The notes beneath the pieces were generated by a model. It made no database searches and was not told the origin of the DNA. It saw only the letters and a list, made by a program, of their open reading frames with translations. The position numbers and the translations under genes are program-made. Of a stretch of 64,000 nucleotides of DNA, positions 35,765-44,620 are shown in pieces. How positions within the stretch are numbered: position 1 is the first letter of the stretch; the number at the start of each line of letters is the position of its first letter. Origin of the DNA: Hyphomicrobium_A sp963724945 (lineage in GTDB: Bacteria > Pseudomonadota > Alphaproteobacteria > Rhizobiales > Hyphomicrobiaceae); contig CAVRWL010000003.1 in the NCBI GenBank assembly GCA_963724945.1, positions 1 through 64,000 on the forward strand, in the 5' to 3' direction.

Positions 35765-36115
35765 TCACGAGCCCGACGCGGCGAGCCGCTTGGGGCCGGC
35801 GGCGGCTTGCGCGTCGCGCTCGCGCGTCAAGCGATCGGCTTCCGCCTGCCAGCGCACGGCGGCTTTGCCCTGCATTCGCGCCGAGCGCCGCCAGCGAGCC
35901 TGGCTCAACCACATCGCCGTGCCGCCGAGCAGCACGCCGACGAGAAGCGCCCCGAAGAGGTAGGCATAGAACGGAAGTACCAGCGACAGGACCGGCGCCT
36001 CCGGACGGAAGGGATCGAGCGTCAGGCGCACCTCGTGACGGTTGGCAACGGCGAGGGTGACGAGCAGGAGCCCCGCCGGCAACGCGATCAAGAGCCAGAC
36101 GATCCGCCGCAACAC
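35765..36115 (-). CDS. LapA-domain membrane protein
   Basis: 116 residues from a GTG at 36115. Two membrane helices (IVWLLIALPAGLLLVTLAVA and PFYAYLFGALLVGVLLGGTA) with a short NRHEVRLTLDPF loop between, the DUF1049/LapA pattern. A basic cytoplasmic tail follows. In enterics LapA works with LapB in LPS-synthesis control; no lapB is adjacent here. The ihfB-lapA-trpF order is typical for Rhizobiales. Confidence 0.85.
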   Translation of the reverse strand: MLRRIVWLLIALPAGLLLVTLAVANRHEVRLTLDPFRPEAPVLSLVLPFYAYLFGALLVGVLLGGTAMWLSQARWRRSARMQGKAAVRWQAEADRLTRERDAQAAAGPKRLAASGS

Positions 36116-36137
36116 GTCTCTATCAGCCTCGATGAAG

Positions 36138-36431
36138 CTAGTGGCTTTCCTTGGAGCGGTTCAGACGCTCGCGCAGCTCCTTGCCCGTCTTGAAGAAGGG
36201 CACGAACTTCTCCGCCACCGAGACCGACTTGCCGGTGCGCGGATTGCGCCCCTGGCGCGAGGCCCGGTGCTTGACGGTGAAGGCACCGAAGCCGCGCAGC
36301 TCCACCCGGTCGCCGCGCGACAAGGCCTCGACGATCTCGTCGAACACGACTTTCACGATCCGCTCCACATCCCGATGATAAAGGTGAGGGTTGGAACTCG
36401 CGATCCTGTGGATCAACTCAGACTTTATCAT
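36138..36431 (-). CDS. ihfB: integration host factor beta subunit
   Basis: 97 residues. DNA-bending HU/IHF fold: MIKSELIHRIASSNPHLYHR, VELRGFGAFTVKHRASRQGR, NPRTGKSVSVAEKFVPFFK. The intercalating proline is in RNPRTG. It binds the minor groove as a heterodimer with IhfA. Confidence 0.96.
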   Translation of the reverse strand: MIKSELIHRIASSNPHLYHRDVERIVKVVFDEIVEALSRGDRVELRGFGAFTVKHRASRQGRNPRTGKSVSVAEKFVPFFKTGKELRERLNRSKESH

Positions 36432-36462
36432 CGGCGGCCCCGGAGCAAATTACTGTAATCTC

Positions 36463-37422
36463 TTAATTTTCCGAAGGGTGCCAAACGGAAACGAGGCCGT
36501 CAAGGCCAAGTGTCGACAAAGAGGGGTCTTGGGCGAGCACCTTGCCCAGGAAGGAGTGGCCGAAGAGCCCCCCAAAGAGCGAGCCAACCGAGCCCAAGAG
36601 CCCCCAGGTGCTCGCGCTCTCGGGCTTCCAGTCGACGACCTTGGCGTCCTTGGCGATGTGGTGGGTCTTGCGCAGCCAGGCGACCGCCTCGTCCTCGCCC
36701 CCGATCTCATCGACGAGCTTGAGCTTGAGCGCCTCCCGGCCGGTGAAGACGCGGCCCTGATCGAGGCCCGGGATCGCGCTCGGATCGATCTTTCTGCGCG
36801 TCTTGACGAGGGAGAGGAACCACTGAAAGCCCTCCTCGATCATCGACTTCGTCACCTCTTGACCTTCCGTGCTCAGGGGCTCGAAGGGCGAGGGGACCGC
36901 CTTCAAGGGACCGCTCTTGATCTCGTTCACCTTGACCCCGATCTTGTCCAGCATCTGGCTGACCTCGGGCCACTGGATCAGCACGCCGATGGAGCCCGTG
37001 ATGGTGTTGGCGCGCGAAACGATGTAGTCGGCACCGAGCCCGACGATGTAGCCGGCGGATGCCGCCACGGTCCCGAACTGCGCCACCACCGGCTTCTTTT
37101 TGGCGAGCCGGCGCAAGGCGTCGAACAGCGCCTCGCCTCCAGTCGTGGTGCCACCGGGGCTGTTCACGAACACGAGCACCGCCTTGACGTTGTCGTCGTC
37201 GCCGATCTTCTTCAAGAGCTGGAGCTGATCGCGCCTTTCGAGGATCGTGCCCTCGATCGCCACGCGCGCGATCTGCTTGCCCCCAAACAGCTCGGTCAGC
37301 TGGTCGCCCGCCAAAAGTGCGAACAGCGCCACGACGATGCCGACAACCGCGAGCCCGCGCCATACGGCAAGGCGCCGGTGCAGACGGCGGCGGTCGAGTA
37401 CGGCATCGATCTCAGCGGTCAT
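36463..37422 (-). CDS. sppA: signal peptide peptidase SppA (S49 family)
   Basis: 319 residues with one N-terminal membrane helix (GLAVVGIVVALFALLAGDQL). The catalytic Ser is in QFGTVAASAGYIVGLGADYI and the general-base Lys in EIKSGPLKAVPSPFEPLS. NSPGGTTTGGEALFDALRRL forms the substrate groove. It digests cleaved signal peptides at the inner membrane. The ATG at 37422 has GGAGAAGG upstream. It lies between rpsA and ihfB, a conserved order. Confidence 0.95.
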   Translation of the reverse strand: MTAEIDAVLDRRRLHRRLAVWRGLAVVGIVVALFALLAGDQLTELFGGKQIARVAIEGTILERRDQLQLLKKIGDDDNVKAVLVFVNSPGGTTTGGEALFDALRRLAKKKPVVAQFGTVAASAGYIVGLGADYIVSRANTITGSIGVLIQWPEVSQMLDKIGVKVNEIKSGPLKAVPSPFEPLSTEGQEVTKSMIEEGFQWFLSLVKTRRKIDPSAIPGLDQGRVFTGREALKLKLVDEIGGEDEAVAWLRKTHHIAKDAKVVDWKPESASTWGLLGSVGSLFGGLFGHSFLGKVLAQDPSLSTLGLDGLVSVWHPSEN

Positions 37423-37507
37423 TGCCTTCTCCGGCCTCAAGCTCTGCGGCGCGGCAGGCGCCGCGCCGCGTTCAGGGGCAAATCCCGTCCCGCTCCGGGA
37501 TGGGCGA

Positions 37508-39277
37508 TTATTCCTTCTCCTCCTCGCCGTTCTCGCCGGTCTCGGAGGTCTCGGCGGTCTCGGCGGTCTCGGCGGTCTCGCGCTTCTTGATCGCCGCCTT
37601 GAAGATGTCGCCGAGCGAGGCGCCGGAGTCGGAGGACCCGTACTGCGCCACGGCCTGCTTCTCCTCCGCGATCTCCAGCGACTTGATGGAGACGCCGATC
37701 CGGCGCGCGGCTTTGTCGACGCTGGTCACCGCCGCATCGACCTTGTTGCCCACGTTGAAGCGATCGGGTCGCTGCTCGGAGCGGTCGCGCGAGAGGTCGG
37801 AGCGCTTGATGAAGGCGGTGAGCTCTGAGTTGGCGATCTTGACCTCGATGCCGTTCTCCTGAACGGCCACCACGGTGCAGGTCACGATGTCGCCCTTCTT
37901 GTATTTGGCGAGCGTGTCGATTGGGTCGCCAGCCAATTGCTTGATGCCGAGCGAGATGCGCTCCTTCTGGCTGTCGACGTCGAGCACGGTCGCCTTGACC
38001 GTGTCGCCCTTCTTGTAGTCCTTGATCGCCTCGTCGCCGGCGCGTGTCCAGTCGAGGTCGGACAGATGCACCATGCCGTCGACGCCGCCATCGAGCCCAA
38101 TGAAGAGGCCGAACTCGGTGATGTTGCGGATCGGCCCTTCGACCACGGTCCCTTTCGGGTGCGCGGCGAGGAAAGCCTCCCACGGGTTGTCCTGCGTCTG
38201 CTTGAGGCCAAGCGAGATGCGCCGCTTGTTGCTATCGACCTCGAGCACCTGCACCTCGACCTGCTGGCTGGTGGAGACGATCTTGCCGGGGTGCACGTTC
38301 TTCTTGGTCCAGCTCATCTCCGAGACGTGGATCAAGCCCTCGACGCCCGGCTCCAGCTCCACGAACGCGCCGTAGTCGGCGATGTTGGTGACGGTGCCCT
38401 GCACGCGGGCGCCGACCGGATACTTGGTCTCGATCGACTGCCAAGGATCGGCCTGCAGCTGCTTCATGCCAAGCGAGATGCGCTGCGTCTCGGGATTGAT
38501 GCGGATGATCTGTACCTTGACCGTGTCGCCGACGTTCAAGATCTCGGAGGGGTGATTGACGCGGCGCCAAGCCATGTCGGTGACGTGCAGGAGGCCGTCG
38601 ATGCCGCCGAGATCGATGAAGGCGCCGTAGTCGGTGATATTCTTGACGAGCCCGTCGATGACCTGGCCCTCCTCGAGGCGGGCGACGATGTCGGCGCGCT
38701 GCTCGGCGCGCGTCTCCTCGAGCACGGAGCGGCGCGAGACGACGATGTTGCCGCGGCGGCGATCCATCTTCAAAATCTGGAAGGACTGCGGCTGGTGCAT
38801 CAGGGGCCCGATGTCGCGCACGGGGCGTATGTCGACCTGAGAGCCGGGAAGGAATGCGACGGCGCCGTCGAGATCCACCGTAAAGCCGCCCTTGACCTTG
38901 TTGAAGATGACGCCGGAGACCTTCTCGCCCTTCTCGAACATCTTCTCGAGCCGGGTCCAGCTCTCCTCGCGGCGCGCCTTATCGCGCGACAGGACCGCCT
39001 CGCCGAGCGCGTTCTCGACCCGCTCCAGATAGACCTCGACCTCGTCGCCGACGTTGAGCTCGGCCGGCTTGCCCGGCATCGCAAACTCGCGCAGGGGAAC
39101 GCGCCCCTCCATCTTGAGACCCACATCGATGACGGCGAGGTCCTTCTCGATGCCGACGACCTTGCCCTTGACGACCGAGCCTTCGAACACGTCCTCCTTC
39201 GACAGGCTTTCGGCGAGCAGCGCGGCGAACTCATCGCGCGTGGGGTTCATCTCCTTCGAGGTAGCGGCTTGGGCCAT
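37508..39277 (-). CDS. rpsA: 30S ribosomal protein S1
   Basis: 589 residues with six S1/OB repeats, e.g. VFEGSVVKGKVVGIEKDLAV, KGGFTVDLDGAVAFLPGSQV, NITDYGAFIDLGGIDGLLHV and ITEFGLFIGLDGGVDGMVHL. Binds mRNA leaders on the small subunit. The C-terminus carries a short repeat of Glu-Thr-Ala triplets coded by tandem gagaccgcc units near 37545-37580, ending GENGEEEKE. The ATG at 39277 has AAGGAG 11 bases upstream. The cmk-rpsA-ihfB order is ancestral in Proteobacteria. Confidence 0.97.
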   Translation of the reverse strand: MAQAATSKEMNPTRDEFAALLAESLSKEDVFEGSVVKGKVVGIEKDLAVIDVGLKMEGRVPLREFAMPGKPAELNVGDEVEVYLERVENALGEAVLSRDKARREESWTRLEKMFEKGEKVSGVIFNKVKGGFTVDLDGAVAFLPGSQVDIRPVRDIGPLMHQPQSFQILKMDRRRGNIVVSRRSVLEETRAEQRADIVARLEEGQVIDGLVKNITDYGAFIDLGGIDGLLHVTDMAWRRVNHPSEILNVGDTVKVQIIRINPETQRISLGMKQLQADPWQSIETKYPVGARVQGTVTNIADYGAFVELEPGVEGLIHVSEMSWTKKNVHPGKIVSTSQQVEVQVLEVDSNKRRISLGLKQTQDNPWEAFLAAHPKGTVVEGPIRNITEFGLFIGLDGGVDGMVHLSDLDWTRAGDEAIKDYKKGDTVKATVLDVDSQKERISLGIKQLAGDPIDTLAKYKKGDIVTCTVVAVQENGIEVKIANSELTAFIKRSDLSRDRSEQRPDRFNVGNKVDAAVTSVDKAARRIGVSIKSLEIAEEKQAVAQYGSSDSGASLGDIFKAAIKKRETAETAETAETSETGENGEEEKE

Positions 39278-39485
39278 GCGGTCTGACACTCCTTAGATTG
39301 CGCTTTTGTTTGCGCTATGCGTTGAGCCGTGCGTGACGGCGGGTTGGATTGAGAACGGCCCGAGCCATCCCGCCACGGCACCCGTGGTCGGACAGTCTCC
39401 TGCCGGCTCATGTGAAGCTGGATCAAATGCCGCTGTGATGGGCGTATGCCCGCCAACTGAAATTTGGAACACCGTTTCGGCGTCC

Positions 39486-40112
39486 CTATCGGCCGATCTT
39501 CCTCTTGATCAATCCGACAGCGGCTTCGAACGCCGCCTCTATATCTAAGTCCGAGGTTTCGAGCAAGTCGGCGTCGGGCGCGGGGCGCATCGGCGCGCTT
39601 TCGCGGCCCGCATCGCGGGCGTCCCGGCGCTTGATGTCCTCCAGGACGGCCTCGTAGGTCACGGGATGCGACTGGGCCTGGCGCTCCAGAAACCGGCGCT
39701 TGGCGCGCACCTCGGGCCGGGCCGTGACGTAGATCTTGGCGTCGGCGTCGGGGCAGACCACGGTGCCGATGTCGCGGCCGTCGAGCACGGCGCCGCCGGG
39801 CTGGGCCGCGAACGCCCGCTGATAGGCCAGCAGCGCTGAGCGCACGTGGCCGATGGCGGCGACGAGCGAGGCCGCCTCGCCGACGCCCGGAGTGCGTAGA
39901 TTCTCATCGCCAAGCGTTGCAGGATCAAGGCTGCGCGCTGCCGCCAGCGCCGCCCAGGGGTCGGCGAGCTTGAAGCCGCGGGCGGCAACGTCGCGGGCGA
40001 CCGCCCGGTAGAGGAGCCCCGTGTCGAGGCAGGGCAGGCCCAGATGCTCGGCGATGCGCTTTGCGAGCGTACCTTTGCCGGAGGCGGCGGGACCGTCGAT
40101 GGCGATGATCAT
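39486..40112 (-). CDS. cmk: cytidylate kinase
   Basis: 208 residues. P-loop IAIDGPAASGKGTLAKRIAE, GLPCLDTGLLYRAVARDVAA, VLDGRDIGTVVCPDADAKIY, and ARPEVRAKRRFLERQ in the lid. Phosphorylates CMP and dCMP. Its ATG overlaps the aroA stop (ATGA). 208 bp separate it from rpsA, with no gene seen in that gap. Confidence 0.97.
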   Translation of the reverse strand: MIIAIDGPAASGKGTLAKRIAEHLGLPCLDTGLLYRAVARDVAARGFKLADPWAALAAARSLDPATLGDENLRTPGVGEAASLVAAIGHVRSALLAYQRAFAAQPGGAVLDGRDIGTVVCPDADAKIYVTARPEVRAKRRFLERQAQSHPVTYEAVLEDIKRRDARDAGRESAPMRPAPDADLLETSDLDIEAAFEAAVGLIKRKIGR

Positions 40113-41458
40113 GGCGCCCCCGCCGGCGCGGCGAACGAGGCGCCGAGCCCTTCCATGAGCGCGCGGAATTCGGGAAAGCTCGTCGCCACCATCGTCACGT
40201 CGTCGACCGTAACGGGGCGCTCGGCGGCGAGCCCCAAGGTCAGGAAGGCCATGGCGATGCGGTGGTCGAGATGGGTCGCGACGTGTCCGCCGCCGGGCAC
40301 GCTCGCGGCACCCTTCACGATCAGCGTCTCGCCCTCGGCACGCGCGGCGACCCCGTTGGCGATGAGCCCCGCGACGGTCGCCGCCAGGCGATCGCTCTCC
40401 TTCACCTTGAGCTCGGCGAGACCCTCCATGCGCGTCTCGCCCGCGGCGAAGGCGGCGACAACCGCCAACGCGGGGTACTCGTCGATCATGCTGGGCGCAC
40501 GCGCGGCCGGCACCGCGACGCCCTTGAGCTTGGAGGCGCGTACGCGGACGTCGGCGACGGGCTCACCGCCCGCCTCGCGCGCGTTGAGGAAGGTGACGTC
40601 GCCGCCCATTTCCCGCAGAGTTACGTAGAAGCCGGTGCGCGTCGGATTGACCAGCACGCCCTCGATCGTCACGTCGGAGCCGGGCACGATGAGCGCTGCC
40701 GCGGCGAGGAACGCCGCCGAGCTCGGGTCGCCCGGCACCGTAACGTCGCGGCCCGCAAGCTCCGCTTCACCCGCGATGGTGATCCGCGTCTTGCCGCTCT
40801 CGTTGCTCGTGCGCACGTCGGCGCCGAAATAGGCCAGCATACGCTCGGTGTGATCGCGCGTCGGCTCGCTCTCCACGACGGTCGTGGCGCCGGCGGCGGC
40901 GAGCCCGGCGAGCAGGATTGCGCTCTTGACCTGAGCCGACGGCACGGGCAGCTCGTAAACGATCGGCACGAGATGCGAAGTGCCCCGCACGGTGAAGGGC
41001 AGCCGGTCACGATCCTCCTCCACCGACAGCCCCATTTGTTGCAGCGGCGCGAGCACGCGGCCCATTGGGCGCCGGCACAAGGAGGCGTCCCCGGTAAAGC
41101 GCACGGCGATGTCGTGGCCGGCGATCACGCCGAGCATCAGCCGCGTGCCGGTGCCCGAGTTGCCGAAGTCAAGTTCGTGGTCCGGCTGGCACAGGCCACC
41201 GACGCCGCGGCCTTTGACGCACCAGTCCTCTCCCGTCCTTTCGAGGAGCGCGCCGAGCGATTGAAGCGCGGCCGCGGTGTTGAGGACGTCCTCGGCCGTA
41301 AGCAGGCCCTTGATGCGCGTCGTTCCGGTCGAGAGCGCGCCAAGGATCAGCGCGCGGTGCGAGATCGACTTGTCCCCCGGCACGCGAACGCGGCCCTGAA
41401 GCGGACCGGCCTTGCGCGCACTCAAGGGACGGAGGGCAAGAGCGGTTTCGGTGGACAC
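40109..41458 (-). CDS. aroA: EPSP synthase
   Basis: 449 residues from a GTG. Joins shikimate-3-phosphate and PEP. RVPGDKSISHRALILGALST, LDFGNSGTGTRLMLGVIAGH (active-site LxxGNSGT), TGDASLCRRPMGRVLAPLQQ and ATHLDHRIAMAFLTLGLAAE are diagnostic. The class II-like version typical of Rhizobiales is suggested by GNSGTGTRL; the Ala or Gly deciding glyphosate sensitivity lies in the NSGTGTR segment. Confidence 0.96.
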   Translation of the reverse strand: MSTETALALRPLSARKAGPLQGRVRVPGDKSISHRALILGALSTGTTRIKGLLTAEDVLNTAAALQSLGALLERTGEDWCVKGRGVGGLCQPDHELDFGNSGTGTRLMLGVIAGHDIAVRFTGDASLCRRPMGRVLAPLQQMGLSVEEDRDRLPFTVRGTSHLVPIVYELPVPSAQVKSAILLAGLAAAGATTVVESEPTRDHTERMLAYFGADVRTSNESGKTRITIAGEAELAGRDVTVPGDPSSAAFLAAAALIVPGSDVTIEGVLVNPTRTGFYVTLREMGGDVTFLNAREAGGEPVADVRVRASKLKGVAVPAARAPSMIDEYPALAVVAAFAAGETRMEGLAELKVKESDRLAATVAGLIANGVAARAEGETLIVKGAASVPGGGHVATHLDHRIAMAFLTLGLAAERPVTVDDVTMVATSFPEFRALMEGLGASFAAPAGAP

Positions 41459-41670
41459 CGGGTCTAAGGCTCCAGCGCGGCGGATCTCAAGTTTCGCCCG
41501 GGCTTGGGTTTGGCGGCATAGAGCCGGGGCGGCGCGGCCCTGTCAACGCCGGACGGGCGAAAGCGGGCCTCCCGCTTTCCCTCGACAAGGTTTTTTGACA
41601 AGACTTTTGACAAGGCGGGGGGCTTATGGCAGATCGCAACGAACCCCCTCATTTTCTCAAGGTTGGCTCC

Positions 41671-42042
41671 ATGGCGACCAAACAAGACCGCGGGACCAAG
41701 CGCACCTGCCAGAATGCAGAGTGCGGCGCCCGCTTCTACGACTTGAATCGCAGCCCGATCTCCTGCCCCGTCTGCGGGGCAAGCTACGTGATCGCCTCCT
41801 CGCCGATGACCGCTTACGTGCCGCCGGAGGAGAAGGCGCCGCGCAAGCCCAAGAAGGAGGAGCTCGTCCCTGCTGCCGCTCCGGAGGAGGCCGTGGCGGA
41901 TGATGCGCTCCCCGACGTCGAGGCCGACGAGACGGTTGCCGACGACGAGGACGAGACCTTCCTCGAGGAAGAGGAGGAGGAGGGCGGGGACGTGTCGAAC
42001 ATCATCGGCGGTCCCGTCAAAGAGGGCGAGGAGGAGCCTTGA
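41671..42042 (+). CDS. TIGR02300 family zinc-ribbon/acidic protein
   Basis: 123 residues from MATKQDRGTKRTCQNAEC. Two Cys pairs (TCQNAEC and SCPVCG) around GARFYDLNRSPISCPVCGAS form a probable zinc ribbon. After YVPPEEKAPRKPKKEEL comes a long very acidic disordered tail ending GEEEP. This family is restricted to Alphaproteobacteria and its function is unknown. It is divergent from aroA and followed by a tRNA gene. Confidence 0.88.
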   Translation: MATKQDRGTKRTCQNAECGARFYDLNRSPISCPVCGASYVIASSPMTAYVPPEEKAPRKPKKEELVPAAAPEEAVADDALPDVEADETVADDEDETFLEEEEEEGGDVSNIIGGPVKEGEEEP

Positions 42043-42176
42043 TCGGCGCGCGCCAAAGCGCGGGCGACGGAACTTCACCCTTGCGGTTTGGCAGCGGAAG
42101 CCCTAATCAGGCCCACCGCTCAAGGCGCGCCTCTTAACCGCGCTCTTTGCGGCTTTTCTGAAAGTTCCCAACGGTC

Positions 42177-42252
42177 GGGGCCGTAGCTCAGTTGGGAGAG
42201 CGCGTGAATGGCATTCACGAGGTCAGCGGTTCGATCCCGCTCGGCTCCACCA
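42177..42252 (+). tRNA. tRNA-Ala (GGC)
   Basis: 76 nt with encoded CCA. Acceptor GGGGCCG/CGGCTCC, D-stem GCTC/GAGC, anticodon arm CGTGA-ATGGCAT-TCACG with anticodon GGC, T-arm AGCGG-TTCGATC-CCGCT. All stems pair. Confidence 0.97.
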
Positions 42253-42262
42253 TTATTTCCAT

Positions 42263-42474
42263 ACCAACCCTGCGCGCGCTGGTTCCCGTTCGGACTTGGT
42301 GTTCTCACCTCCACCATTTCCCTTTGCGCGCAGCCGCCACACCAACCCTGCGCGCGCTGGCTCCGGTTCGGACTAGGTGTTCTCACCTCCACCATTTCCC
42401 TTTGCGCGCAGCCGCCACACCAACCCTGCGCGCGCTGGCTCCGGTTCGGACTAGGTGTTCTCACCTCCACCAAG
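42263..42474 (+). repeat. 78-bp tandem array echoing the tRNA 3' end
   Basis: Units start at 42263, 42341 and 42419 with accaaccctgcgcgcgctgg. Units 1 and 2 differ at three positions, and unit 3 is a truncated (56-bp) exact copy of unit 2. Each unit holds ctcacctccaccatttcc, close to the tRNA 3' end plus flank (ctcggctccaccattatttc). This is like the rtT repeats behind E. coli tyrT. Because 78 is a multiple of three, spurious long reading frames cross the array. Confidence 0.85.
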
Positions 42475-42567
42475 GCACCGATCAGACCACTCAAAGCCAG
42501 GACGTCGCGATAGCCGAATGGCGCAGGCGCGACGATGAGCGCCCGGCGTTCTTGCAGCGCATGCTCC

Positions 42568-42684
42568 GACGAAAAAGCGCTGGCCCCCGGGGGTGAGAGC
42601 CAGCGCCGAACACGCCACTGACCCGCTGTTTAGGGGCTGGCGGGCACTTCTCGAGGGACGGGAAGTCTGTGGCGCGGAGCTAAG
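42568..42684 (+). repeat. structured intergenic element, copy 1
   Basis: gacgaaaaa, then hairpin 1 gcgctggc/gccagcgc (42577-42584/42599-42606), linker acgccactg, hairpin 2 cccgc/gcggg, then cttctcgagggacggga and gtggcgc..agctaa. The same order is found at 44815-44920 and 45238-45352. Possibly a non-coding RNA or the 3' end of one. The tiny membrane protein at 42814 begins 130 bp downstream. Confidence 0.7.
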
Positions 42685-42813
42685 CTATCCCTCAGCCCAC
42701 GCACGGTCCAGTTAACGGCCGCCCGATCGCTCAACGCGGTTACCGTTTGCTTCGCTCGACGGAAGGACGTGGCTTACTCCGTTAGCCGCTTCAATCATGC
42801 GAGGGGGCTTGCC

Positions 42814-42933
42814 ATGGACTACCCGGACAATACCGACCCCGATACTGGATTGGCTGTCATTTCGTGGGTGTGTCTGTGCCTGGTCTTTATTGCGATGATC
42901 GCGGCGGCACTGGGCTTGTTCTGGATCGGCTGA
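42814..42933 (+). CDS. single-pass membrane microprotein A
   Basis: 39 residues: polar start MDYPDNTDPDTGL, then one membrane helix SWVCLCLVFIAMIAAALGLF ending WIG. Ribosome site GAGGGGG six bases upstream. Clearly related to the peptides at 43070 and 45730 (shared SW.CL.LVFIA...A.GL). Function unknown. Its size, composition and tandem paralogs resemble small hydrophobic toxins or stress membrane peptides (inference). Confidence 0.65.
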   Translation: MDYPDNTDPDTGLAVISWVCLCLVFIAMIAAALGLFWIG

Positions 42934-43069
42934 GCCAGCGGCAAGAAACACTGGCCCCGGTCGGCTGTCGTGGAGATCCGGCGAGTTACCGAGGGATTGG
43001 AGCGGCTTGCATCGGTGCGCCGACGGGCATTTGCTTGCTCCGTTGCCCTTGGTCGGACAGGGGACCTGC

Positions 43070-43183
43070 ATGAGCTTCCAAGACGACACCCGCGATAACC
43101 TAGCAGCCGCCTCGTGGTTCTGCCTCGGGCTAGTGTTCATAGGGGTGGCAGCCGGGGCGATGGGATTGCTCGGGCTCGGCTAA
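43070..43183 (+). CDS. single-pass membrane microprotein B
   Basis: 37 residues: MSFQDDTRDNLAAASW, then helix FCLGLVFIGVAAGAMGLLGL and Gly end. GGGGA upstream. The segment LAAASWFCLGLVFI is identical to that of the peptide at 45730-45849. Follows microprotein A by 136 bp on the same strand. Confidence 0.65.
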   Translation: MSFQDDTRDNLAAASWFCLGLVFIGVAAGAMGLLGLG

Positions 43184-43360
43184 GTCAGTCGCCTTGCAAG
43201 CCGCCAGCTGGCCCCCACGAAACACGCGGCGGAAGGGCCGGGTGTGATGCTGTAGGGGCGGCGAAGAATTTTCTGACGATGGTCGAGTCTCGGGTGGGGG
43301 GCCGAGCGCGAGCATGGGACCCTAAATCATCAATCCCCGATCGGCCCCCCGCTTTTCTGC

Positions 43361-43534
43361 CTATGGCGTCTTAGGCGTTGCTGGTGCCGGCGCGGCTGGC
43401 GTCGTTGTTGGCGCCGTTGCAGGCATGGTGGCAGCAGGAGCCATTGACTTATGGTGATACCCCGGCATTCCGGCGTAATACCACACGCCTCCTGCCACGA
43501 TGATGATGACGACAATGAGCGTGAGTGCTCTCAT
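43361..43534 (-). CDS. small membrane-anchored protein with Pro/Ala/Thr tail
   Basis: 57 residues. The ATG at 43534 has AAGGAGG upstream. One N-terminal helix (ALTLIVVIIIVAGGVWYYAG) leads into PGYHHKS and a low-complexity tail (MPATAPTTTPAAPAPATPKT). Not related to the SW-type microproteins. Function unknown. Confidence 0.6.
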   Translation of the reverse strand: MRALTLIVVIIIVAGGVWYYAGMPGYHHKSMAPAATMPATAPTTTPAAPAPATPKTP

Positions 43535-43631
43535 TGGGCTTCCTCCTTTGTTATCGGTGGACGGTAACGCGGCGCGAGTAAGGGGCTCTCCCTGCGGCTG
43601 TGTTGTCAATCGTTTCGAGCCTAGCAGAACC

Positions 43632-43878
43632 TTACGAGCGCTGGTCCCAGTCTCGACCCGCGATGGCTTGGAGCGCAAAGAGTTTCAATTGCTGCGGGTC
43701 GCGCTCACCCTTGTTGGCGGCTTGCATGATCCGCAGCGCCATCATCTTGCGCGTTATCGGGAGGTCAGCCGCCGAGCTAGTTGGGCTCACCAATTGAACC
43801 TCGCGCCAAGCCGCATCGAAGGCGCGCTGTCAATAGAGCAAGGGTGTCTGGATCGTAGGAGGCGCCTGAAAATGGCAT
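43632..43878 (-). CDS. conserved hypothetical protein, one frameshift
   Basis: Removing one extra base at 43827 gives an 81-residue protein: MPFSGASYDPDTLALLTRAF, DAAWREVQLVSPTSSAADLP, a helical MMALRIMQAANKGERDPQQL and an end AIAGRDWDQRS. The YDPDTLxLLxRAFDxAW start and the GERDP motif are familiar from small Rhizobiales hypotheticals. No function known. The frame break matches the insertion-type errors elsewhere in this window. Confidence 0.65.
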
Positions 43879-43888
43879 GTGCGGACTG

Positions 43889-44620
43889 CTAGCTATCGAG
43901 CGGGGCTGTTTGCGGCTTGATCGTCATGGCGCCCTTCAAATCGATGTAAAGCGTGTAGCGCTCGTCTCTTGAGGGTGCGCCAACTGCCTCACCTATAACT
44001 CTTATCGTTCCGCTGCCAACAGGGAGGATCGAAAAAGTCTGGCTCTCTCGAGGTTCTGCCAGTCCCATTGTGTCGGCACCGTCGGCCTCGACACCACACA
44101 GCTCGAATACCACGCGACCAAGCGGCTGGAGATCCAATTGCTCTGTGTCAGAGTTTGCTACCTTAAGCTTGGACCGGATATCCACCAGCTTCTTGTCCCC
44201 AATCTTCTGGTACAACTCCAGCGCCACGCTCACCTTCTTAGCGGTTTTGGATCGTGAGACATTCTCGACCTCCAAGTGATACAGCCGCAGAACCCGGTTA
44301 CCGAGCGCAACATATGTTTCGTAGCGCTCGCTCGGGTCCAGGATTTTGAGCGATAGTATCGGCTTGGCGTGACGTTCAAGCGTCGCCGCATACCGAACCG
44401 CATGCCAAAGGAGGTATAAAACGGCGAAGGCGGCCGCCACCCACGCTCCAGGTATGGATGGCAAATGTCGGAAGCCCTGCTCTGCAAGAAAGTCAGCAGC
44501 CCGGCCATAGAAACGAAAGAGTAGGAAGCCGACGACAAGTCCAACGGCACTCCTCGCGAGGCCTAAGCTGAACCAGATAGCCCGAACAGCATCCCATACG
44601 TACGAGAAGAGCGCTCGCAT
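43889..44620 (-). CDS. hypothetical inner-membrane protein
   Basis: 243 residues. Two hydrophobic helices lie near the N-terminus (SLGLARSAVGLVVGFLLFRF and AWVAAAFAVLYLLWHAVRYA). A ~150-residue soluble part follows that looks beta-rich (YETYVALGNRVLRLYHLEVE, VSVALELYQKI, RYTLYIDLKGAMTIK). No known domain is recognised. Lower GC than flanking genes, suggesting it belongs to the accessory block. Alone on its strand here apart from the small genes after it. Confidence 0.65.
   Translation of the reverse strand: MRALFSYVWDAVRAIWFSLGLARSAVGLVVGFLLFRFYGRAADFLAEQGFRHLPSIPGAWVAAAFAVLYLLWHAVRYAATLERHAKPILSLKILDPSERYETYVALGNRVLRLYHLEVENVSRSKTAKKVSVALELYQKIGDKKLVDIRSKLKVANSDTEQLDLQPLGRVVFELCGVEADGADTMGLAEPRESQTFSILPVGSGTIRVIGEAVGAPSRDERYTLYIDLKGAMTIKPQTAPLDS

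Noticed and set aside
42263..42474. Tandem repeats as a CRISPR array
   Set aside because: Units are directly abutting with no variable spacers, and no cas genes are present. No CRISPR array was found anywhere in the window.
42120..42494. Minus-strand reading frame containing ERDRTADLVNAIHALSQLSY
   Set aside because: It is the antisense translation of tRNA-Ala plus the tandem array, a well-known spurious protein; the array length of 78 keeps the frame open.
43500..43892. 130-codon plus-strand frame
   Set aside because: Antisense to two better supported minus-strand small genes.
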